Assembly (NCBI GenBank): GCA_963575645.1
Contig: OY754476.1
Coordinates: 2,728,001 to 2,792,000, forward strand
Reading direction: 5' to 3'
Source: Xanthostigma xanthostigma
Taxonomy: Eukaryota; Arthropoda; Insecta; Raphidioptera; Raphidiidae
DNA length: 64,000 nucleotides
The notes beneath the pieces are model-generated. The model did not search any database, was not told where the DNA came from, and saw only the letters and a program-made list of their open reading frames with translations. Position 1 is the stretch's first letter, and the number at the start of each line of letters is the position of its first letter. Shown here in pieces: positions 11,943-23,154 of this stretch. The translations under genes and the position numbers were made by a program.

Positions 11943-12290
11943 TATTAATAATAATAATAATGCATTTAACATCCGTTTCTTGACTGTATGTTCTAACACA
12001 CTCGTACCATTACTATTTTCTATCTATCACACTTCCCGTTATTTTCAACACTTTTAATCTTCTACTTAATTAATAGCAATGGACGAATAAGGAATTTTAG
12101 GACATTAGGATAAGGTAGGCAAATTTTGAACATAGGAGTTTCACAGGTAATCGGCCATGGCCTTGAATAAGGAACCATCTCGATATTTATCTGGAATTAT
12201 TGAGGAAAACTATGGAAAACCTCAATAAAGATGGCCGGTACAGGAATTATCGTTTCTCGGCAAGAGGCAGCAGGAAAAAGTCCCAGCCAG
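11943..12290 (-). mobile_element. tRNA-derived SINE, copy 1, head truncated
   Basis: The element is reversed: the ATT-repeat tail lies at the left (11945-11962) and the body (CAGGTAATCGGCCATGG, CTCGATATTTATCTGGAATT, AAGATGGCCGG, GTTTCTCGGCAAGAGGCAGC) runs to the right. It stops near AAAAAGTCCCAGCCAG, before the tRNA-like head seen in the other copies (47584, 56117, 60376). The 71-codon plus frame here is not a gene. Confidence 0.75.
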
Positions 12291-12753
12291 TTTTGATAAC
12301 CATGGTCAATTGGCAGAAAACCATGCGTTCAAAACTTCTTTCTGAACATACCTGCGACAAAAATAATTTTTTTAGGCTACGCTCTCTCTTTTCTTATAAG
12401 TTAATAGTAACATAAGTCATTAAATCGATCTAAACATTGCTAATATATTTATTTTTTTAGAAAATAACGTTGGCAATCTTGCCACCCTGTATAAAGATAC
12501 GTTGCAGTCTCTTTTTCTTTCTTTTTTGGTGATGGTGGAAAACAGTCGGTAATAGTGTACGAAATGTATGTTTATTGTGTAAACTTGCATTGGTCAGTTA
12601 TTGCTTTAGTTTTTTTTTAAACCGTTTGCTTGGCCACTTACTTTTAAGTAGATCAGAAGTTAAATAATAATGAAAACTATTTTTTTTTCTTTCACAGTAG
12701 CAATTATTAATTTAAAAAGTAGTCATCCCATTTATGGTAATTTTGAAAGTACA

Positions 12754-12885
12754 TCTATATATATATATATATAAAACTCTCGTGTCACAATTTTGGCCGC
12801 GCTAATCTCCGAAACCACTGAACCGATTTTTTTGAAATTTTCTACATGTGTCTTGCTTGGTGCTACTTACGCTAAAGGATAGTGT
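12754..12885 (+). mobile_element. Helitron-like 5' end, family 3
   Basis: Begins TCTATATATATAT directly after a host A, as expected for A|TC Helitron insertions. It continues with CACAATTTTGGCCGCGCTAA, TCTCCGAAACCACTGAACCG and GTGTCTTGCTTGGTGC. The same start occurs at 52621. The 3' end was not located; GGCTAG|T near 13090 lacks a convincing hairpin. A TA microsatellite is part of the terminus. Confidence 0.6.
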
Positions 12886-13245
12886 TTATTAAATATTTTG
12901 TTTAAAATTACGGCGTCTTTTCAAAAAAACAGTTTTAGTAACATGTAACGACATCTGATAGAATTTACTCAAAGCTATTAGATCAGAAGCAAACAAAAAA
13001 AAAACTGTGATTCAATGTAGGAATCTGACACTATTTTTTTCTGTGAATGTATGTTCAACTTGCCGGATTATTTAAGCGACTATATAGTGGCTAGTATTTC
13101 GTGAAGATACCTGTATAAATGTGGGAAAACTGTAAGAATGAAAGTGGGAAGGTAAAGAGACAAAATGTAGGGTAAATGCACAATTTATAAGTCAATCATC
13201 TATCGATCACATTAATTAGGTATAGTTAACTTGACGCAATGTAAA

Positions 13246-13420
13246 CAGGGGTGGATTTATATAATGGCTTTTTGAGCTGCAGCCCAGGGCCCCGTCGGTA
13301 TAAAGGGTCCCCAGTCCCCATTGAAGACATTAACATGTTAACTTCTTTTGCAATTATGTTTTACAGTATACATCATTATAGAAAACACCCAGGGCCCCAC
13401 AAATTCACGGTCCGCCCCTG
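13246..13420. mobile_element. hAT-type MITE, 175 bp
   Basis: Termini CAGGGGTGGA and TCCGCCCCTG are inverted repeats with one mismatch and have the CAGGG start usual for hAT elements. An 8-bp target duplication flanks it with one difference: AATGTAAA (13238-13245) and AGTGTAAA (13421-13428). The interior has GCAGCCCAGGGCCCCG and CCCAGGGCCCCAC. A 76-codon frame overlaps it and continues outside; it is not a transposase. Confidence 0.8.
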
Positions 13421-13428
13421 AGTGTAAA

Positions 13429-14914
13429 AGATGCAATGGACAAAATTATAACGTTGTCTCTAGTCTCGTGTTTTATAATATTCTAATTTCAATGCTAATG
13501 ATCATATGGTCGATGCACCTTTTATATTTTATTTTTGTGTTCGTTAATAAAAAAATGTATTCTAATTTATTAGTATGAAAAGAAATCAGAACATATTATT
13601 TTGAAAGTGAATTATACATCATGCAAAAGATGCGTAACTCACAAATTTATGTGTGTTTTTTTTAATTTCTCTTTGCACCGAGAGAGTATATCAGTAAAAT
13701 ACGAAAACTTTAAGATTCAAAGTGATACTAGACGTTATAGCTGGGGCTGTATGCTTATTTTTCAATTGGTTTTCAACCAAATAAATCTCAATCAACAGAA
13801 TTTATATTATTTTGACAGTTCAATGCAATAAATGTTTTCTAAATACAGGAATACATCTAACATCCTCTATGAATCTAATTAACGACTTAAATAAATAAAA
13901 GCAGCAGAGTAAACTGCCTTGTTGAGAGAGATCTGCATTTTTTATCATATATTAATGCTGCCACGTCAGCCCAAATAGCGCATCAAACAGTTATTTTACT
14001 ATGGTGCAGAGACCGTTAATGGATCAGCTATTTTCAAAAAAAATCACGTAGTTTTCTTTGAGTATTCATACCGATAATCCATTTTCATAAAAGGTTAACA
14101 ATGACACTTAACATGTTCGATAATATATTCTGAACGATCACTCTTTGCAACTTTTAAATGACGACTGTCAGACGTAGAACCAAAATAACAGCCATTAAAA
14201 TTGTATCGAAACATTAATTTATAATATTTATTGTACATGCAATTATCTAGTAGTTTTCTGTTCTGCCAACTGTATGTGGGTTATTATAAAAGTGATCGAC
14301 CAGATATATGGTCGGGAAATGGTGCCTTCACCCTATGCATGCAGGTGAACGTGGAAACGCAAGCGTCGCGACGCTCTTGTGCAACAACAAACGTGTACTT
14401 GTTGTAATCTTTAAACGATGTTTTATGGCATTTCCTTCCCCTCTCAACAGACAATGCAGAGAAGAAGGTAAGACACTCTTGTTTAGCTTCCAGCTATCAT
14501 GTATTTTATTGTTCATAACAAAACGTGATTGCCCTGAACACCTTACGTAGTATTTTCTTCTTCTACCTCACTTTATTTTATTTTATCAGTACGGATCATG
14601 TAAAAGATTAAACATTTAGACCTCTGCCACTGAATCATAATAACCAGTTTGTCTCTTTTTCATGGAACTTGAAGATAAAGATTATATTATTGTTGTTTTT
14701 GTTAATCTCTTTGAACCGTTCATTCATAAAGCTCCAAAAGGTTTTTAATTAATTAGAAACTTAATATTTTAAAGATGAACGAGTCGAGTGTATGACAAAT
14801 ATTGGATTTTTCCAACGCCTTGGGTTTTTATTTGGAAAATGTCTAAGATTATCTTTAAAATCAGTACAATTAGAGAAAATAGTATGCCGAATTTATATAT
14901 TTATTTTAAATAAA
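13429..14914. other. No gene recognised
   Basis: Several 62-80 codon frames on both strands, none with recognisable residues. The overlapping opposite frames at 14308-14550 and 14328-14516 lie in a somewhat GC-richer patch, but neither has a family signature. Confidence 0.45.
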
Positions 14915-15490
14915 TAAATAAAATTATCGACCAATTTTTCAGACAATATATTATCAAATTAATTATAATTCAATTAATTAACGTTTCGATCCGGATTTGA
15001 TCCTACTTTAGAATAACAATAATTAAGCTAAAAAATAAAAAAATATAATAATGATTAGTAATTATTTTAATAATAAATAAACACGTGTAATTTTTTCTGA
15101 ATCAAAAGTTTTTTAATGACAAGTCTTAGTGAAAAAAAAATTGCTTGTCTGTAAAGTCGGTTTACGGACGATAGTTTTACGTGATAACGTATTCCGCTCG
15201 AATATCATATTTAATAATACATAACCTAAATTTTAGTAGCTGTCAAACTATATTTTTACCGACTCTCTATCGCTTATACTGCGCTCTCGCTTGCACGCAC
15301 AGGGTCAGGCGGAACGTGACACTTTTCGGAACGTTACACTTTTTCGTGCATGCAGCCGGTGTTTCATCAATTTATAAGACGTTATCACGTCAAAAAGTTA
15401 ACTAATTGAATTATACTTAATTTGTTAATTAAAATTGGTAGATAATTTTATTTATTGAAGAGTAATCAGACGTTAATCAGAGATTTAAAA
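14915..15490. mobile_element. Foldback element family A, copy 2, with insertion
   Basis: Left arm AATAAAATTATCGACCAATT, TTTCAGACAATATATTA, TTAACGTTTCGATCCGG; right arm GATAATTTTATTTATTGAAG, AGACGTTAATCAGAGATTT. The right part of the structure is interrupted by the TIR element annotated at 15132-15398. The minus strand of the left arm has the CGGATCGAAACGTTAA half of the ribozyme-like motif, but the CTGANGA half is mutated. Confidence 0.65.
15132..15398 (+). mobile_element. ACGTGATAACG TIR element, copy 1, nested
   Basis: Holds the inverted pair ACGTGATAACGT and ACGTTATCACGT, with an outer part TTGTCTGTAAAGTCGG, TTTACGGACGATAGTTTT on one side only. The reverse copy at 29395-29612 matches both edges (CGTTATCACGTCAAAA, ATTCCGCTCGAATATCATAT). 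That copy sits inside a Helitron-like element and this one inside a foldback, so this sequence is itself mobile. Its 74-codon frame is not conserved. Confidence 0.7.
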
Positions 15491-15998
15491 ATATCAAACT
15501 TATTGTTTAGCGAGCACACTAAATATTAAATGCACGAGCCCATAGCTGTTTTGACTATTTTTTTACAAAACTTTTATTAACTTGATTTGTTATAGGTAAG
15601 GTGAAACCTTGTAAACCTATTTTGATCCAATTCTAAATAATATTACCCGCTCGACGTGAAACATTGAACACTTACGTAGTTTCGATTAGAACACAATATA
15701 TTTTAAAGTAAAACTTTTTTTGGCTCGATACGCTAAAAATCGATTGATGAGATTGACAGTGTAACGACATATCGCAATGCGTGTATACCGTACACTATAT
15801 AAACCGAACGCATAACGTAGTGCAATAGTGGCTGAGAGACATAGTGGCAGTTTTGCAAGTTAAGGTCGTAGGTTCGCTGGAGACTTCCGATGCCATTACT
15901 ATTATAACACATTTTTTTTTTATGAAAGCTTTCTTCAAAAAGAAGTTGAATGGGATTTTAGGAACCTGAAAAAATGGTTCTTATATATTTTGTTTTTA

Positions 15999-16549
15999 GG
16001 GTTCCGTACCTCAAAAGGAAAAAAGGAACTCTTATAGGATCACTTTATTGTCCGTCTGTCTGTCTGCTTGTCGAGACACTTGGGAATCAAAACCTATAGG
16101 GTACTTCCCGTTGACCTAGAATCATGAAATTTGGAAGGAAGCAATGTTTTATAGCACAAGTAAACGGAAAAATTCGAAAACCGTAAAGCTGTAGTTGCAT
16201 CACAAAAAAAATAACGTTTTTAAACCGCAACATGCTACACACGTACACAGTAACAGTTCTGATACAAAACAAGCGTCCGCTTACCGGTGCATTTATATGA
16301 GAACTCTCGCAGACAACACGGCACGACAACTAGGCTATAGCCACGAGGTACAATACAGTTCAGTAGTTCAACTGAACTCTTTGCAACTACACGCTTAGTT
16401 GGCAAACTGACCGGGATGGTTGTTTTTGTACGGGGACAACAGTTCTACAACGGGTAAGTGGAAACAATCTTCGAGACTGTTTACAATATTTACATGTTTG
16501 TACGGAACCCTCGGTGCGCGAGTCCAACTCACACTTGGACGGTTTTTTT
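15999..16549 (+). mobile_element. GGTTCCGTAC repeat, complete copy
   Basis: Starts AGGGTTCCGTACC with AAAAGGAAAAAAGGAAC, then the TGTCCGTCTGTCTGTCTGC run, a variable middle, and ends GTACGGAACCCTCGGTGCGC, GAGTCCAACTCACACTTGGA, CGGTTTTTTT. The 12-bp words AGGGTTCCGTAC and GTACGGAACCCT are exact inverse complements. I know this arrangement as a very common Lepidoptera repeat. A reversed full copy is at 45590-46074 and a fragment at 38088-38163. The 67- and 80-codon frames inside are not genes. Confidence 0.75.
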
Positions 16550-17311
16550 CAGAAACATTTCAATTTCTAGTTTTCTTAGTTTTGATTTGTCAGATCTAGA
16601 AAATAAGAGCTCAATAGAACACTTTATGAGTTACAGTGAAATAAGAAAAAAGCGTGAAATATAAGTTTGTTATAAAAGAAGTGAGTAAAGTTGTTTCCAG
16701 TTACCTACTTGTTTAGTGTGGGAGTGAATGGAGGTATATTATATCGTTCAAGTGGCATGTTGATGATCATATGTGGAAACCACCTGTTGAACTATTACCA
16801 CCTATTTTTACGTTCTTGAAACTTCACGTTAATAAAATATTTTTAAACGTATGTCAAAAAGTTTTTGAACACTTGATTTTACTCCATCAAAAAAAAAAAA
16901 AACAATAATATTAATAACCCAATAACTGGAAAAAGTTGACATTATTTTTTACAAGTATTTTCTTAGGTGATTTTTTAGGTTTTGAAATGTATTCTGGAAG
17001 TAAAATTTCTGTAAAAATTGTGTATTTTGTGTCAAAACATATATCACTCAACATATTTTGCTGACATATTTTACAACTTTGATTTTAGTTTTTAAAAATT
17101 ACGTGAAAACAAAAATATAATAATTATAGAAATATTGTTTTATGAAAAAAATATGTCAGAAATAATGAAAAAATATTAATATTTGATTGTGAAAAAATAA
17201 CTCGAATAATTTAGAGTGATGATGATCTTGCTTCAATGTTGGAAGATTAAAAAGGAAGAATCCTGGTGGCGTAGGATTGATGAAACAAAGCAAATACTGA
17301 AGGTTTTTATT

Positions 17312-17367
17312 TCATTTTTTTGTCTGACGTTTCGGCAATCTTTATGCCATCTTCGGAAAATCAATGC
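17312..17367 (-). ncRNA. Hammerhead-like motif, family B left arm
   Basis: Minus-strand copy of the motif at 17528-17583. It reads CCGAAGA, GGC...GCC hairpin, CGAAACGTC. Flanking bases before the core (CATT, then TTT) can pair with those after it (AGA, then AATG). Relative to the other arm one flanking base pair has changed C to T, keeping a G-U pair. Activity is unproven. Confidence 0.35.
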
Positions 17368-17527
17368 TGTCTGTTTTTCTCAGTATTTTTGTTATGCATA
17401 AAATAAATTAAAATATAAAATGTCATCAAAAGGTATTAAAATTACTATTTTTCTTGAAAAACGACTTGATTTTTACTAAAAACTGTATAAATGTGTCTAT
17501 GTTACTTGTTTAAAAAAAAAACAGACA

Positions 17528-17583
17528 GCATTGATTCTCCGAAGATGGCATAAAGATTGCCGAAACGTCAGACAATAAAATGC
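17528..17583 (+). ncRNA. Hammerhead-like motif, family B right arm
   Basis: Seen: CCGAAGA at 17539-17545, a short hairpin GGC-ATAAAGATT-GCC, then GAAACGTC at 17562-17569. Flanks TCT|core and GTC|AGA can pair next to the core, and GCATT with AATGC farther out, leaving an internal loop. Known: type I hammerheads have CUGANGA, stem II, GAAA, stem III, UH and an open stem I with a loop that contacts loop II. Odd: the second core base is C instead of U, and stem III would be only one or two pairs. Self-cleavage is inference. Confidence 0.4.
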
Positions 17584-18501
17584 AATAAAAACCTTCAGTA
17601 TTTGCTTTGTTTCATCGATCCTATGCCACCAGGATTCTTCCTTTTTAATCTTCCAACATTAATATTTGAGCCTTCGAAGGAAAATATTATTTTGCTGTAA
17701 ATAAACTGGCTACATATAATTTCTGATAATACAGGTGTACCAGAAATTCAGAAATAAAGTGTTTTTTTTTTTTGACAAAGAAATCCAGCAAAAAGTTTTT
17801 GTAATCATTTTTAATAAGGCGTTATATGCTATAAATGTTTTTGGATTAAATGTGAGAGACAGAATTTTAATTCTAATGTACTTCTAAAACAACACAGCCG
17901 CCATGAACAAACATAATGGTGGACATGACGGGTCGATAAGAAAAGTAAATTTGAATCACCTGAGACGTTACGACTTTGTTTGTTCTAAATAAAAGAGTAT
18001 CTTAAAAACAAATCATTCTTTTGTTTAGTTTGTAGTTTGTCAACATGTTGTCAAAACAACGATTCATCAACTTTTATAAAGCAGTCAATTGACTGTCAGT
18101 TTAACGCAAAGAAATTTATATATTTATAAGCTTTTTTATAACTTCTTCAAACAATTTTCAGTGTATATGCCATACGGCACATACACATTGGTGTCGGTCG
18201 GATGGCGGAACCTCTCGACAGACTTAATCGATTTAAACGAAATTTGGTCTACATATTGGAATCCATAACCACACGAAGTTTATTTAAAATGGACCCGATC
18301 GGGCCATTTAAAGGGTGATATTTAGGGGTTAAAAATTTTTAGGGTCCAAAAATACCGACAAAATCTCAGAATTATTTCAAATGAAATTTAGCCCTTTAGT
18401 AAAAAACAAGACATTTACAAATTTTATGAAAACTTATAATCAACTCAAAATTACAAGCTAGTGGAAAATTGTATATATGTTACGACTAGAACCCGATGTG
18501 C

Positions 18502-18541
18502 GGCTACACCTAGTTTTAGCCGGTTAGAACTAGGTGTAGCC
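18502..18541. repeat. Short perfect inverted repeat
   Basis: GGCTACACCTAGTT and AACTAGGTGTAGCC (14 bp, perfect) are separated by 12 bases containing TTAGCCGGTTAG. It lies at the edge of a region resembling degraded repeat DNA from 18160 on. It may be the junction of two mobile element ends. Confidence 0.55.
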
Positions 18542-18654
18542 ACATTTTTTAAGCCGAATTTTTTAAATAACTTCAGCTTATTGCTCCTTCTGTTTTAAAC
18601 TAAGATTTAATAACTAAATCAATATTTTATATTATGAAAGAAATTATAATCTTT

Positions 18655-18805
18655 GATTAACGTCTGAATAGAACTCTTCAAATAAATAAAATTGTCGACC
18701 AATTTTTTTTCAGATCATATATTGACAAAAAATAATATAAAAATATAAATCAAATTGACGAAGGATGAAGTTTCGATCCGGATTTGGATATTCTTCAGAA
18801 ATATC
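18655..18805. mobile_element. Foldback element family A, single arm
   Basis: One arm only: TTTGATTAACGTCTGAAT, AATAAAATTGTCGACCAATT, AGTTTCGATCCGGATTTGG, ATATTCTTCAG. Read on the minus strand this gives an exact CTGAAGA core (18784-18790), an ATCC/GGAT hairpin and CGAAAC, the cleanest core in family A, though the following bases are CTTC and not GTC. The opposite arm is absent. Confidence 0.55.
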
Positions 18806-19331
18806 TAAAAAATATAAAAATTAATTAGTATTAGTTATTTATTATCTAATAGAATGCACGAATGATTGAAGGTTTGAATGAATCAAATTTTTCATTAATT
18901 TTTTGATTTATTCAAACATTCAATCAAAAAGGTTAAATTTAATCATATTTGTGGAATAGAAACGCTGATTTTTTTAAGCAAAACGAAACTTCCGTTTCTC
19001 TTTTGAGTATACTGTCTGAAATAATTTATAGCCAGAATCGGATTTACCCATAAGTAGTATAAGCAGTTGCTTAGGGCCCCAGCTTAGTGGGAGGCGTCGA
19101 TGAAAATGACTCAGTATCAAATCAGCTTTCTGCAAAAGATCAAATGCAAAATGATTCTGAAATACCCCTTCTCGGCGATGACCTTGTGGATTTCTTAACA
19201 TAATATTCAGTTCAAGGATGTCGATCTGCGGGCATTGTCTTCCAAAATATTGAATATTAGGACCTTCAGAATGCAAGCATCGAAGTGGGCCACTTGAAAA
19301 ATCGAAACAAGAATTTTCTAACGTTATTTGG

Positions 19332-19656
19332 TTAAGTATAATTAGCAAAGTTACCATCATAAAATTAAAGTAACTATCCGCAAAAGAAAAAAAAAATTAC
19401 ATCATGAAAATACGTAAGTTATACTGACACATAATCAGAATGTACACTTTTACCAGCTTTGCGTGAATACATGACTGCGGTCAACACTTGACTCGATATT
19501 TCTACCCACATAGTATATCATTGTTTTGTTTGGCATGCCTACATCTCAGATAAGCCCCAATCACAGTGAAATATTCATATTTGATATTTAATTACACGCG
19601 TTAGAATAGTATGTTCATTGAAATGACCGCCAAAACCGAAGGGGTCAAAGGGTTAA
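19332..19656 (+). repeat. 300-bp dispersed repeat, copy 2
   Basis: Same order of words as 7582-7880, starting TTAAGTATAATTAGCAAAG and ending near CCGAAGGGGTCAAAGGGTT, with an extra 40-60 bp near the left edge. The 128-codon minus frame 18974-19360 overlaps its left edge and has no recognised domain. Confidence 0.7.
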
Positions 19657-22600
19657 CATTTCGTTCAAAAAGTTCGCATAGTAAAGCCACATCGATATAA
19701 GACGGACATTCTGTATATTATGTATGCGTTTGTATGGGTGTACGGTTGTAAAGCTCGCGCAACTAGCTAACATTTTTTGTTTGTTTTCCTTTCCCTTGTA
19801 AACAACACATGCAAGCATCTACCTACCTTCAGTTGTTCCCCACAAACCCCCGCACCATTATTTTGTGTACAGCACCTTCCTTGCTTTTAGTACAAATATA
19901 CTAGAGTATTGATTTATTCTCCCCATACTATTTAACCGGCCGCGACCGACCGTATCTGCACAGAGTGTTTACAAACATTTTAAATTATATATTATAGTCA
20001 GTTGCTTACAAAAATATAATTAAAAGTAGTCTTTATTCACAACATCGTTCGCGTTAAAGCCGGATTATTACGCAACCCTCTTCGGTAGAAGCGCGATGAT
20101 ACGTACACTGCACAGCTCCAACGTCGTGATGTAAAACAGACACTAAGTGAAAGTTCGATCACAATCGGTTCAGTTGTTCTTAAGTTCTTAAGGTAGTTGT
20201 CCACTTTAGAAGGCTAAAAAATCATCAAAATAAATTTTTTTTTCTTATGCTCCTTTATTAGATATAGATATAAAACTTTTCTTACGATATTATTTAATAC
20301 TTCTTAGTACAAAAATAATTTTGTTTTTTTAATTTTCGTTCCTCGCTCGATATAGGTGTAGTTATCAGCGAACAGACGTCTTGCCAACGGTCACTGCTGT
20401 CTCGTCGGCCACGGATCGGCTCGCCGGATCTCCAGGGTTCAAAATAATTTAGCAGTGATACTATTTCTTTTCTTATTGTTTAAAGAAATCAAACACCAAT
20501 CGTATGTTCCACTAGTTTATTTTATTCTCTTAAACTTAAAGGTAACAATTTGATACAAAATACAAAACAAAACGTGAGAAAAGCAGTAATGAAACACATT
20601 AATGAAATGCGAAATAATACAAATGAAATCAAATATTACAAAAACAACCTTTATTGGTATCCCCAAAATTAGAGCCTTAATTTTTAAAAATGTTGTTTCA
20701 TGGTCGACAGTTAATCTCAGGATGGGCAAGTCCGAAACAAAAAAATCAAATGGTATCTTAAAAAGAAAAGTTTCTCACGTGCCAAAACACCGCATTTATT
20801 AAAAAATCCTAAAATAGAAAAAAAAATGGCGGCTGCTTGAAAAAAAACGTGAAAATCGGATTATTTTTCCACTATTTTTTTCTTGCTAAACGCTTATATT
20901 TTAATTTTCTGTCCAATTGGCATACAAAACATGTCAATAAACAAAACGCGCCAAGATTTATTAAAATCGGTTAAGTGGTATTACTATTAGAATATAGATA
21001 ATCTGACGATGAGTTTTGCTTCTGTAATATTTTTCTGTGGCCTTGCACAGAGTTCAATGGATAGAAAAGTGTGTTTGTATGTAACTTCTGTAACAAACTG
21101 TACCTACGGGAACATAGGTACAGAGTACTGTGTCTGTACGTACTGTATAGATGAACACGTGTATTTATTCAGGGGGTGGACGTCGTGACGCCAACTGGAA
21201 AGTAACGACGACCACAACAACAACAGCACAAACAAACAACACATACCGTCCTCAACATCGCATCGGCTACTTCTATGACGGTACCTATGACCACAGAACT
21301 GCGTTTCAGAAGCGACACTCACTGCACTATATTTACACGAACCGTTTCAAACCCTTTTAGATTCTCCCCTTCTATCCTAGTTGCATTACAATACTGAAGT
21401 TTTTTAGAGGGGGTTACAGCGACCATAAAGAAGCAGTATTCCAAATTTCATACGTCCAGGTAGAATAGTTTCCAAGATACAAGTGTCCAAAAATCACGAT
21501 TTTGGGCAGTCGATGATTGATTGACTGACTGATAGATCATCTAGCCGGTGCTAGGAGCATCGACCTGAATGCAACAACCAGTCGTTCGAATATTACTCGC
21601 CTCTAGAGTCGTGTGAATTAAGAAAGTGTAGTAAATATAATGAAGCACGGTGTTTAACTGTAATATTATTATATAATAATAATTATAGAAAACGCAAGTC
21701 AGCGGAAAGCTTGCCTCGAAAGAATGCAATAAGTATAAAAAGTCGAGTGCCAAGCGAATGCGAGAGCTAAGGCAGCGTCAAAAAGGAAATGAAAAAACTC
21801 GAATGTCTACGTGCAGGCGGATTGGAAGGCCATACCAAAATCTTGTTATGATTTTATTCCGAGGTTTTCACGAAAAATTTGAAGCGCGGAACCGAAATGA
21901 GCCTTTAACATTTTTTTTAGATATAGAGGACTTACGAGTTGACAGTAAAAACTATTATCACATCTGATCACGCACATAAAAATATTCACTGACGCTTCTG
22001 TGAGTTCTTTTCTGTGATCTAACTATGGCCGGCGGCTGGGGCTGTTATTATTGCTCTATCCCTATTCATACGATTCCGTTATACACTACACCTTCTTCAA
22101 ATCACTAATAAAAACAGAAAAGGCTTCGTTTGACGAGAGCAGTACTGAAATGAATTTTGTTGAAGCGAAGATCATGTTTTAATTTTTGATAAAGGAGAGA
22201 TGTTCTTAAGGTTCTAAATCAGTCACCACCAGATACTTAGTGTAACTGGACTCATTTTAAAGTCCTTGGGGACCATTCAATGTTTACGTAAGCATAGAGG
22301 GACAAGGGGGGGGTCAAAAATTACTAAACGTAATACTTGCATGTGTTCATGATATACATAAATATTACTCGATTGCACTCTATGCGAAATCGTTCACAGA
22401 ATGCCGAAAAAATAATATTCTTTGAATGGTATCATATAGAGCAGTATCCATAAAAGTTTTATGTATGTAATACACGTAACATAAGTTCCACTTTGCTTGG
22501 TTTAGTGTAATGCATAAAAAATAATAGCAAAATATATATAATTAATAAATAAAACAAAGTATCTGTTAACTCATGCGATACTGCTACTAGCTAGTTCTAA

Positions 22601-22775
22601 ATCAGTTGAATCTACCAGGAACGATATGGCACATTCTACATTTTTAGATCCAGTTTTTAGCAGTATAATTTAATTTTTCTGTCTACAATTGGTACCCTCA
22701 AGATCAATTTCTAAATCAGTCGAATCGATTCAGTTCGGAACGGAATACACGGTGGTGTGTTTTTTCCGATGCAAT
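19657..22775. other. No gene recognised
   Basis: Contains short frames only (up to 72 codons). The overlapping opposite frames at 21104-21360 share a GC-richer patch with a CAACAACAGCAC run. At 21420-21540 a stretch (TCCAAATTTCATACGTCCAG) resembles insect repeat tails. TCTAAATCAGT recurs at about 22213, 22594 and 22709. Confidence 0.4.
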
Positions 22776-22779
22776 GTAT

Positions 22780-23150
22780 TGTAACGAAACTGACGAAACT
22801 GTTCTTTGTTGGTGATAAAAATATGTATTTACAAAAATTAATGTTAACAAAACGTACTTCTTTACAATCATGAAAAATGAAATAAAATAAAAAACGGAAT
22901 TCTAAGTACCAATAACAACACTATATACAAGGAAATTTTATATCACAGGACATTCCAAAACTTATGTAGCACACTTATCTATTATTTATTTATACAGCTC
23001 TCAATTTATTTATTTATCATCCATTTATTTATGTCGTTCGCGCACTGTTCACTTGTTGACTGACACTCTGACTAACTGCCCGTTGCATTCTTCTACGCGG
23101 TCCAACAACAATGTGCGTATTGTTGTCGCCTCCAGTGGTGTCTCGTTACA
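22780..23150. mobile_element. Solo LTR, 371 bp
   Basis: Starts TGTAACGA and ends TCGTTACA, the TG...CA ends of a long terminal repeat with 8-bp perfect inverted termini. A direct 4-bp target duplication GTAT flanks it (22776-22779 and 23151-23154). No internal gag/pol lies on either side, so the provirus-like element has recombined out. A 4-bp duplication fits Ty3/gypsy-type elements, but the superfamily is not proven. The strand is not decided. Confidence 0.7.
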
Positions 23151-23154
23151 GTAT

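Larger units (their letters stand above)
17235..17660. mobile_element. Foldback element family B
   Basis: Two inverse arms of roughly 143-148 bp (17235-17377 and 17513-17660) match closely, from AATGTTGGAAGATTAAAAAG at the outer left to its complement at the outer right. The loop of about 135 bp is AT-rich. Each arm contains one ribozyme-like motif (see separate entries), so a transcript from either strand would carry one in sense. No protein frame is present; the 61-codon frame lies in the left arm. It could be a Penelope-like LTR pair or a different foldback transposon. Confidence 0.8.

Noticed and set aside
13014-13095. Helitron 3' end at GTGGCTAG|T for the element starting at 12754
   Set aside because: No GC-rich hairpin precedes CTAG, and the other family member at 52621 gives no support for this end.
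18974-19360. 128-codon open frame on the minus strand, the longest in the window
   Set aside because: No domain, signal or conserved motif could be recognised; its left end overlaps a dispersed repeat and the GGGCCCCAGC part resembles repeat DNA.
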